From CAJXUU01 sp963975265 (lineage in GTDB: Bacteria > Bacteroidota > Bacteroidia > Chitinophagales > Saprospiraceae), in contig CAXBGT010000098.1 of the NCBI GenBank assembly GCA_963975265.1, forward strand, positions 1-20,046: a stretch of DNA of 20,046 nt, given 5' to 3'. Below, piece after piece: positions 14,623 to 20,046 of this stretch (the stretch's first letter is position 1; every line of letters begins with the position of its first letter). A program made the position numbers and the translations under genes. The notes beneath the pieces are model-generated. The model was not told where the DNA came from. It searched no databases and saw nothing but the letters and a program-made list of their open reading frames with translations.

Positions 14623-15306
14623 TTGAGAAAAGTAACTTCTAAACACTTCTATATAATCAATAACCTTCTAGCCTCTAGATATAGATCGCTATTGATATCC
14701 TTGATTGCTATGGTGATCGTACCCAGTTTCTTTGAAGGAAACAAATATCATGGACTTGTATCGTTCTTACTGAATAGTCTCACCTTGTTTCTATCAATCA
14801 ATGCTATCCAAGAAAGTAGGAAACAATTATATCTAGGAGCTACTTCTGCTTTTATTGTAGTCATGATCAATCGATTTGGAGTATTTCGGGAGGAAGCGGC
14901 ATTGGATTTCTATCTTAGTTTTTTCATTTATCTCGTCTTCTATGCTTATGTAGCTTTTAGATTGCTCAAGATGATTGTAGCTACTGTCAATGTCAAGGTT
15001 GGTGTACTTTACGCATCAGTCATAGTTTATATATTGATAGGAATAGTCGGGGGATACATTCTTATGCTTATTGAGAATATAGCTCCAGGATCTATTAATA
15101 ATTTAGAGTTAGAAAATATAACCACTCCAAGTAAGTTTTTCTATTTCTCTTTTATCACACTGAGTACTCTGGGGTATGGAGACATTACACCTATATCGCC
15201 ACCAGCGAGATCTGTTTGTATAATACTGAGTACAACTGGACCACTTTATCTCACTGTTTTGGTAGCTCTATTGGTATCGAGATTTGAGCATTCTGACATC
15301 CATTAA
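14623..15306 (+). CDS. Six-helix K+ channel-like protein (Ion_trans_2 pore)
   Basis: 227-residue inner-membrane protein. Hydrophobic helices lie at about 21-37, 43-63, 69-84, 95-119 and 126-152. A pore loop with the K+ filter TLGYGD (182-187) follows, then a last helix at about 197-219. Most channels have TVGYGD; the Leu is a mild variant. The fourth helix lacks the regular arginines of a voltage sensor, so gating is probably not by S4. No cytosolic ligand domain follows. The start is TTG (14623): an in-frame TAA lies at 14602 and the next ATG (residue 30) would remove part of the first helix. An AI-2E family transporter gene follows after 11 nt. Confidence 0.82.
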   Translation: MRKVTSKHFYIINNLLASRYRSLLISLIAMVIVPSFFEGNKYHGLVSFLLNSLTLFLSINAIQESRKQLYLGATSAFIVVMINRFGVFREEAALDFYLSFFIYLVFYAYVAFRLLKMIVATVNVKVGVLYASVIVYILIGIVGGYILMLIENIAPGSINNLELENITTPSKFFYFSFITLSTLGYGDITPISPPARSVCIILSTTGPLYLTVLVALLVSRFEHSDIH

Positions 15307-15317
15307 TTTCTTCCATT

Positions 15318-16346
15318 ATGAAAATTGAAAGACTCTCACATACACTAATCGTAATAGCTCTCATCCTTTTGTTTATTATTTATAGTAAGGATTTCCTTGT
15401 CCCTGTGATTCTGGCTATTGTATTATGGTATCTTATTAATGCTGTTAATTCACTGGTCAGAATGATCACTAAATTTTCTAGTAAGGTGCCAAATGGAATA
15501 ACACTAGGCCTATCTACTATATTTGTGTTGTTTATTATATTTTCTGTAGGTAGTGTCATCGGTCAGACGATCAATAGTATGATCTCTGCAGCTCCAGATT
15601 ACAAGGTCAATCTAGAACAACAACTATCTCGGATCATGGCGGTTGTTGGATATACGGAGACTATTAGCCTTAGTACTATGACTTCAGAGCTAGATATGAA
15701 TGGATACTTAGGGAGTATATTAAATTCCTTTAAGAACATGGCTCAGCAATTTCTCTTGATCCTTCTATATACTTTCTTTCTACTAATAGAGCAACATACA
15801 TTCACCAGAAAGATGGCGGCTCTTAGATTTGACAAAGAAAGAAAAGAACGAATAGCAACATTGACAACCAATATCAACAAGGCTGTACGTACCTATATCG
15901 GTGTAAAATTTGCTGCATCATTCGCTACAGGACTATTGAGTTATGGAGTGATCAAGTTTGCTGGATTGGACTTTGCTCTATTCTGGGCATTTTTGATATT
16001 TGTATTCAACTTCATACCTACAATAGGATCAATAGTAGCAACAATATTTCCTAGTATCATCGCTCTACTTCAGTTTGATCAGTTATCACCCTTCTTTATT
16101 ATTTTGATTGGGGTAGGATTTATCCAACTATGTATAGGTGGAATACTTGAGCCTAAGTTGTATGGTGATTCACTCAATATTAGTCCCTTCGTCATTGTAA
16201 TTTCACTGGTGCTATGGGGTTTACTCTGGGGAATAGTGGGCATGTTATTATGTGTTCCGATAATAGTGATCATGATCAATGTATTTGCACAGTTCCCTAA
16301 GACCAGATCGGTAGCAGTCTTATTATCTCAAAATGGAAAAGTATAG
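15318..16346 (+). CDS. AI-2E family transporter (TqsA/PerM type)
   Basis: 342-residue polytopic inner-membrane protein. The hydrophobic N-terminal pair (about 8-50), the amphipathic middle region and the C-terminal helices with FALFWAFLIFVFNFIPTIGS and the later GGILEPKLYGDSLNISPF match the AI-2E transporter (UPF0118) family. Members have been linked to autoinducer-2 export and, for some, to Na+/H+ antiport; the substrate here is not known. It sits between two K+ channel genes, 11 nt after the first and 2 nt before the second, so the three are almost certainly one transcript. That context favours ion transport over signalling, but this is inference. Confidence 0.9.
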   Translation: MKIERLSHTLIVIALILLFIIYSKDFLVPVILAIVLWYLINAVNSLVRMITKFSSKVPNGITLGLSTIFVLFIIFSVGSVIGQTINSMISAAPDYKVNLEQQLSRIMAVVGYTETISLSTMTSELDMNGYLGSILNSFKNMAQQFLLILLYTFFLLIEQHTFTRKMAALRFDKERKERIATLTTNINKAVRTYIGVKFAASFATGLLSYGVIKFAGLDFALFWAFLIFVFNFIPTIGSIVATIFPSIIALLQFDQLSPFFIILIGVGFIQLCIGGILEPKLYGDSLNISPFVIVISLVLWGLLWGIVGMLLCVPIIVIMINVFAQFPKTRSVAVLLSQNGKV

Positions 16347-16348
16347 CC

Positions 16349-17209
16349 ATGGCATTAACTATCATTAATAGAATAAAAGATTTAATAAATAGCCCAGGGC
16401 ACAAGCGATTTAGAAAGCGAGTCCATGAGGCCCTATTTGAAACCAATACAGCAGTCGGACGGTTATTCGAAATCATCCTATTAGGACTTATAATCTTAAG
16501 TATTATCATAGTAATTTTTGAGACGGTCCCTTCTATCCAAAAGGAGTATAGGTCTGTTCTAATTTTCTTGGAATGGATGATGACTATTGTATTTACCGCA
16601 GAATATATCTTGAGAATCTACACAGCAAATTTTCCATGGCGATATGTCAAAGGCTTCTACGGTATTGTGGATCTAATATCAATAATTCCTACTTACCTAG
16701 GTCTTTTCATCGTAGGTAGCCATTCGATGAGTATTGTAAGAGCACTCAGACTATTGCGAGTATTCAGAATTTTTAAATTAACAAAGTATCTGTCCCAAGG
16801 TCAAATGATTGTGGATGCTCTCAAAGCAAGTAGAACAAAGATCTCAATTTTTATGTTTTTCGTATTATTGATGGTATGCATCTTTGGTAGTCTGATGTAT
16901 ATCATTGAAGGTGGAGCCGATAGTGGATTTGATAGTATTCCGAGAGGCATTTATTGGGCGATAGTGACCCTGACTACTGTAGGATACGGAGATATATCCC
17001 CAACCACTACGTTGGGCCAATTCATGGCGAGTATAATTATGATTTCTGGATATGCTGTATTGGCTGTACCCACTGGAATTGTATCAGCTGAGATGGTCAA
17101 AGCAGGCGAAGAAACTAATGCTCCTGACACTAAGGAATGCACCAGATGCGGTGAGCCTGGCAATTTAGAACATGCAAGATATTGCCTGAGGTGCGGAGAG
17201 AAGTTGTAA
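16349..17209 (+). CDS. Voltage-sensor K+ channel with C-terminal zinc ribbon
   Basis: 286-residue six-helix channel of the ion transporter family. S1-S3 lie at about 38-58, 68-91 and 104-122. S4 carries arginines at every third position (R131, R134, R137, R140 in VRALRLLRVFRIFKL). S5 lies at about 165-186, the selectivity filter is TVGYGD (210-215), and S6 is at about 222-246. The tail holds a four-cysteine zinc ribbon, C264-x2-C267 and C279-x2-C282 (CTRCGEPG ... YCLRCGEKL). The expected role is voltage-dependent K+ passage. The ribbon may serve assembly or metal/redox sensing. It is the last gene of the channel/AI-2E operon. Confidence 0.9.
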   Translation: MALTIINRIKDLINSPGHKRFRKRVHEALFETNTAVGRLFEIILLGLIILSIIIVIFETVPSIQKEYRSVLIFLEWMMTIVFTAEYILRIYTANFPWRYVKGFYGIVDLISIIPTYLGLFIVGSHSMSIVRALRLLRVFRIFKLTKYLSQGQMIVDALKASRTKISIFMFFVLLMVCIFGSLMYIIEGGADSGFDSIPRGIYWAIVTLTTVGYGDISPTTTLGQFMASIIMISGYAVLAVPTGIVSAEMVKAGEETNAPDTKECTRCGEPGNLEHARYCLRCGEKL

Positions 17210-17279
17210 AGTGTGGTAAAACAAATTGCACATCTTCTAAAAGGAGAAATAAATTCTAATATAGAAAACGGATACAAAA

Positions 17280-17298
17280 GGGTCTGAAGTACCGACCC
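17280..17298 (+). terminator. Weak hairpin after the channel operon
   Basis: GGGTC and GACCC form a 5-bp GC-rich stem around a 9-nt loop, 71 nt after the K+ channel stop. There is no U tract behind it, so termination is uncertain. Confidence 0.25.
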
Positions 17299-17516
17299 AA
17301 CTAAGCATAGACTAAGATCCATCGTCACACAATAAAAACAAAACCAAGGGATAAAAGGTCGATTTCGAACTTGTGTGAACGTTTAGCTAATGGTCAGAAT
17401 TAGGGATCACCACTTAAGACTTCGATTATCACTTCGAACATATTATTTCAATATTGATGAAATTTGAATTTCTATCCTTAGAAAAATAGTACGAAGTGAC
17501 CAACATGCCAATTTTG

Positions 17517-17524
17517 TATCTTTG
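17517..17524 (+). promoter_or_regulatory. Candidate -7 box for the bestrophin gene
   Basis: TATCTTTG is an exact match to TAnnTTTG, 57 nt before the ATG. A second match, TAGTTTTG, lies at 17530-17537. A clear TTG at the -33 spacing is missing for the first box, so confidence is modest. Confidence 0.35.
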
Positions 17525-17581
17525 CTGTATAGTTTTGTAGCATAACAAAAATTCTTACAACATAATCTATCACTACTAAGC

Positions 17582-18475
17582 ATGATAATAAAAAATAAAG
17601 TACCTATACTATACCTATTCCATAAAATAAAAGTTGACCTACTTTGGGTACTATGCATTAATATAGGAGTCACTATTTTGTTAACACAAGTTTCAGATAA
17701 GATTCCTGAGATGCCTCTCAATATACCTGCATTTCTAGGTACTGCTATTTCTGTTTTGCTATCATTTAAAATGGCCCAGTCCTATGACAGATGGTGGGAA
17801 GCTAGACAGATATGGGGTGTTATTGTGAATGATAGTAGAACTTTAGTTTTACAGCTACAAGGATTCTGTCCTGATGGCAATTTAGAAAAAATTAAGACGA
17901 TAGCACTCAGACAAATAGCATGGTGTTATACATTAGTAAACCGACTAAGAGGAATTTCTAACTTTGATAAAGGATCAGAAAACATACCATCAAAAGAATG
18001 GGCATCAACAAGTAAAAAGAATCATATCCCTCTAGCCATAGCTCAAAATCAAATATCTGACCTAAGACAAATGAGAGAAAGCAAAATCATTGGTGGTTTT
18101 GAACATACTCAAATCGATTCAACCATTACAAGACTGATAGAGTCAATGGGTAGAGCAGAACGCATCAAGAACACAATATTCCCAACAACTTACAAATATG
18201 TATTACATGCCAGCATTTTTGTATTTGTGATTGTACTTGATATTTCACTCAAACATGTGCATTTCATATTTCAACTGCCTCTTATCCTAGTTATTTCCTC
18301 GATTTTCTTTTTACTAGAAAAGTCTTCTACAAACCTTCAAAATCCTTTTAACAATGATCCCACAGACACACCTATGACTACAATATGCGAAACGATAGAG
18401 GGGGATCTGAAGGAACTGGTTGGCGAGTCATATGAAAAACCAAAAGTGAACAAGAAATTGTTTTATCAGATGTAA
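17582..18475 (+). CDS. Bestrophin family anion channel
   Basis: 297-residue inner-membrane protein of the bestrophin/UPF0187 family, which forms pentameric channels: chloride in animals, and cation-selective in at least one characterised bacterial member. Marks of the family are the early hydrophobic helices (about 18-36 and 48-62) followed by QSYDRWWEARQIWG (67-79), the helix segment GRAERIKNTIFPTTY near 196-210, a hydrophobic pair near 212-265, and the conserved LQNPFNNDPTDTP that contributes to the Ca2+ clasp region in eukaryotic homologues. It stands alone with its own likely promoter, downstream of the K+ channel operon, and fits the ion-transport theme of this half of the window. Ion selectivity is not readable from sequence. 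Confidence 0.9.
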   Translation: MIIKNKVPILYLFHKIKVDLLWVLCINIGVTILLTQVSDKIPEMPLNIPAFLGTAISVLLSFKMAQSYDRWWEARQIWGVIVNDSRTLVLQLQGFCPDGNLEKIKTIALRQIAWCYTLVNRLRGISNFDKGSENIPSKEWASTSKKNHIPLAIAQNQISDLRQMRESKIIGGFEHTQIDSTITRLIESMGRAERIKNTIFPTTYKYVLHASIFVFVIVLDISLKHVHFIFQLPLILVISSIFFLLEKSSTNLQNPFNNDPTDTPMTTICETIEGDLKELVGESYEKPKVNKKLFYQM

Positions 18476-18672
18476 TTGCACTACGTCAGAATTAGTTGAA
18501 AGCACGCGACTTGAAAATGTATCCACTGCTTCAGCTTCGTGAATCAATATAAAATAAAACTAAATTAACTGTATAACCAGCATGCGTGGAACAACGCGAC
18601 TAAAGTCACGAATACCTATTGCGAAAACCCATTCTCTCTTGAATCAAAACAATAAGATATAAATTGGCATAT

Positions 18673-19314
18673 TTATATTACTATCATCTTATGAGAACCA
18701 TCGCACCACGGCATCCGCTTAGAAAGTCCGCATGTGCAATCGTCCTTTCCTTTTCCATCCATGATTTTGTTTCTACAAGCTTGTATTCTAGTTATGCGAG
18801 TCGCCGATTGTTTTGCAGCTGTAAAATGCAGATTATATCCTCGCTGACGCCCAGGAGTCAATCGTTCAAATGCTATTTTGTAATCCTTATCATCTTCAAA
18901 TATCTCAATCAATTCATTTGGATATAGCAGTTCAGTTTTTTGTTTGAAGTCAATCTTTCTTCCAGACTTTTCTACTTCGATAGCTTCTTGGATTGTAGAT
19001 CTGATGATCGCCTCATTCTTAACTATTTCGTCTAATGAGGTAAATCTCAATTGCCGTACTGCCTGACTATTTTCACCTGGAGCTACAAGTAATCCATGCT
19101 CATTTTTGAAGAGTGCACCTTTGAAAAAACCAAGTGAAAAATAGTCCTTAAATGATGCTATGATTATCGTATTGTTGCCATCATAAGCATAGCATGGCGG
19201 TTTCCACTTGAGTTCTTCAGAAAGATCATAATCTAGTAATAGACTTCTGAGCACCAAGATTTCTTCTGGCCATCTTTTAGCTTTAGATATAAAATCATCT
19301 ACTTTCGGATTCAT
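18673..19314 (-). CDS. YdeI/OmpD-associated (DUF1801) protein with CDGSH iron-sulfur tail
   Basis: 213-residue cytosolic protein. Residues 1 to about 115 match the DUF1801 fold (ELKWKPPCYAYDGNN, FFKGALFKNEHG, RQLRFTSLDEI). The following helical part contains the YdeI hallmark LTPGRQRGYNLHFTAAKQSATR (about 151-172). The C-terminus carries an exact CDGSH motif, C-x-C-x2-S-x3-P-x-C-D-G-S-H, with Cys193, Cys195, Cys204 and His208, the ligands of a [2Fe-2S] cluster. Similar tails occur in other Bacteroidota members of this family. Its role is unknown; the YdeI group has been linked to stress and antimicrobial peptide tolerance in enterobacteria. It is convergent with the bestrophin gene. Confidence 0.85.
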   Translation of the reverse strand: MNPKVDDFISKAKRWPEEILVLRSLLLDYDLSEELKWKPPCYAYDGNNTIIIASFKDYFSLGFFKGALFKNEHGLLVAPGENSQAVRQLRFTSLDEIVKNEAIIRSTIQEAIEVEKSGRKIDFKQKTELLYPNELIEIFEDDKDYKIAFERLTPGRQRGYNLHFTAAKQSATRITRIQACRNKIMDGKGKDDCTCGLSKRMPWCDGSHKMIVI

Positions 19315-19389
19315 ACATTATGAGTTAATTCTCTAGCCACAAGATAGTATTATAGCCAATAACTGGCACCTCAAATCCTACAGCAAACA

Positions 19390-19815
19390 TTATTTTCTTA
19401 AACTTTGGCTATATGTATGAAATTCTGTATGCATCTCCTGAAATCTAGTTCTGAATTTCTTACTCAATTCTTGGTGATATTGAGCTTCCTCTACCAGTGG
19501 TTTGAATTCTGGGTCTGGATTCTTTTTGATTACTGCGATATGTTTTTGTTCCATGGCAGCGCTTTCTCTTAATGCAGGAATCAAGTGCTTATCATAGAAC
19601 TTAAAGATCTTTTTATAGTGCTTCATCTTATCACTACTAGCTTCCGCTGGGTATTTTCCTTTTAGAATATGAACTTCTTCGCGATACAAACACACTTGGT
19701 AGTGCATATTTCTGAGATTGAGCGTTATTGTCTCTCCTGTATAGAATAGATTATCAATTGTTGTTTCCAAATTGTTTTGATGTTTTAATGATATAAAGAA
19801 ATGGCAATCTATCAA
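19390..19815 (-). CDS. Hypothetical helical protein
   Basis: Up to 141 residues, family not recognised. It is mostly helical and strongly charged, with heptad-like spacing in the first part (IDNLFYTGETITLNLRN) and a second amphipathic stretch (KHYKKIFKFYDKHLIPALRE). A PDPEFKPLVEEAQYHQEL segment comes before the C-terminal helix. No membrane segment or signal is seen. The start is uncertain. The frame opens at a TTG (19815), another TTG is at 19770, and the first ATG is at 19707 (MHYQVCLYREEVHIL). The sequence before the ATG looks coding, so I keep the long form. It precedes the YdeI/CDGSH gene on the same strand with a 75-nt gap and may share its transcript. Confidence 0.55.
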   Translation of the reverse strand: MIDCHFFISLKHQNNLETTIDNLFYTGETITLNLRNMHYQVCLYREEVHILKGKYPAEASSDKMKHYKKIFKFYDKHLIPALRESAAMEQKHIAVIKKNPDPEFKPLVEEAQYHQELSKKFRTRFQEMHTEFHTYSQSLRK

Positions 19816-20046
19816 AGTGAGTATTCATACTGAGAATGGTCACATGTCTACAGTACTTTTTAAATGCATTTGGCTTTCAATTTATATTGTACTAATATTT
19901 ATGAATCTAAGATATCGCAATCCAAAGTATCTCATGCATCTTACAGATAACGATTTTTTTCACACAATTTTGGTGTATTAACTTATTTCCAAAAGATTCT
20001 AATTTGCACTTTATTCCGAGTGTACAACAGAGTTGCTGTTCATCTT

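Larger units (their letters stand above)
17210..17581. other. Gap between K+ channel and bestrophin genes
   Basis: 372 bp without a recognisable gene. It contains a GC-containing hairpin (17280-17298) and a candidate promoter box (17517-17524) for the bestrophin gene. The rest is AT-rich sequence in which I see no RNA gene or repeat. Confidence 0.5.

Noticed and set aside
16951..17328. Minus-strand ORF of 125 codons opposite the K+ channel tail
   Set aside because: Antisense to the pore and zinc ribbon; no recognisable domain.
18590..18620. Bidirectional terminator between the bestrophin and YdeI-like genes
   Set aside because: The GACT-AA-AGTC stem is only 4 bp with a mismatch beyond it, and lacks a T tract on either side.

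Overview
The window is AT-rich and gene-dense, and looks like the chromosome of a member of the Bacteroidota. The evidence for this is an HYC_CC_PP family protein next to a CusA-type pump, an arginine decarboxylase of the Bacteroidota type with the active-site stretch AYCTKCCHF, a TTG-N21-TAATTTTG promoter (the -33/-7 pattern of this phylum), weak or absent Shine-Dalgarno sequences, and a YdeI-type protein with a CDGSH tail. I cannot name the genus; a Saprospiria- or Cytophagia-like marine lineage is a guess. I see no tRNA, rRNA, CRISPR array, transposase or phage gene.

Positions 1-12891 are read entirely from the minus strand. In transcription order they hold four blocks. (a) 12891-9036: a circularly permuted-type ATP-grasp protein, a GshB-like ATP-grasp ligase and an AstE/AspA-type zinc deacylase, joined by 1-nt and 20-nt overlaps, then a conserved-looking protein with a very acidic tail. 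(b) 8947-4930: a 63-residue charged protein, arginine decarboxylase, agmatinase and a GNAT-nitrilase fusion, behind a good Bacteroidota-type promoter. (c) After a 210-bp gap of degenerate AAGTT-type repeats, 4717-1890: a deoxyhypusine synthase homologue, a PPK2 polyphosphate kinase and a CorA Mg2+ channel. (d) 1661-1: the HYC_CC_PP protein and the first 359 codons of a CusA/CzcA RND pump that runs off the left edge.

Positions 12892-13722 are a gene-poor divergent spacer with two perfect palindromes. To its right the plus strand holds a broken or frameshifted membrane-anchored gene (13723-14609), a six-helix K+ channel-like protein, an AI-2E family transporter, a voltage-sensor K+ channel with a zinc-ribbon tail, and, after a 372-bp gap, a bestrophin-type anion channel. 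Two further minus-strand genes (a YdeI-like protein with a CDGSH iron-sulfur motif, and an unrecognised helical protein) close the window.

Block (b) makes putrescine from arginine via agmatine. The deoxyhypusine synthase homologue of block (c) probably makes homospermidine, because bacteria lack eIF5A, the usual substrate. The most interesting feature is that two ATP-dependent amide ligases and a zinc deacylase (block a) lie directly upstream on the same strand. This suggests, but does not prove, a pathway that makes and removes amide conjugates of a polyamine or a small peptide. Polyphosphate, Mg2+, K+ and anion proteins surround it, so the locus as a whole has an ion and charge-balance theme.
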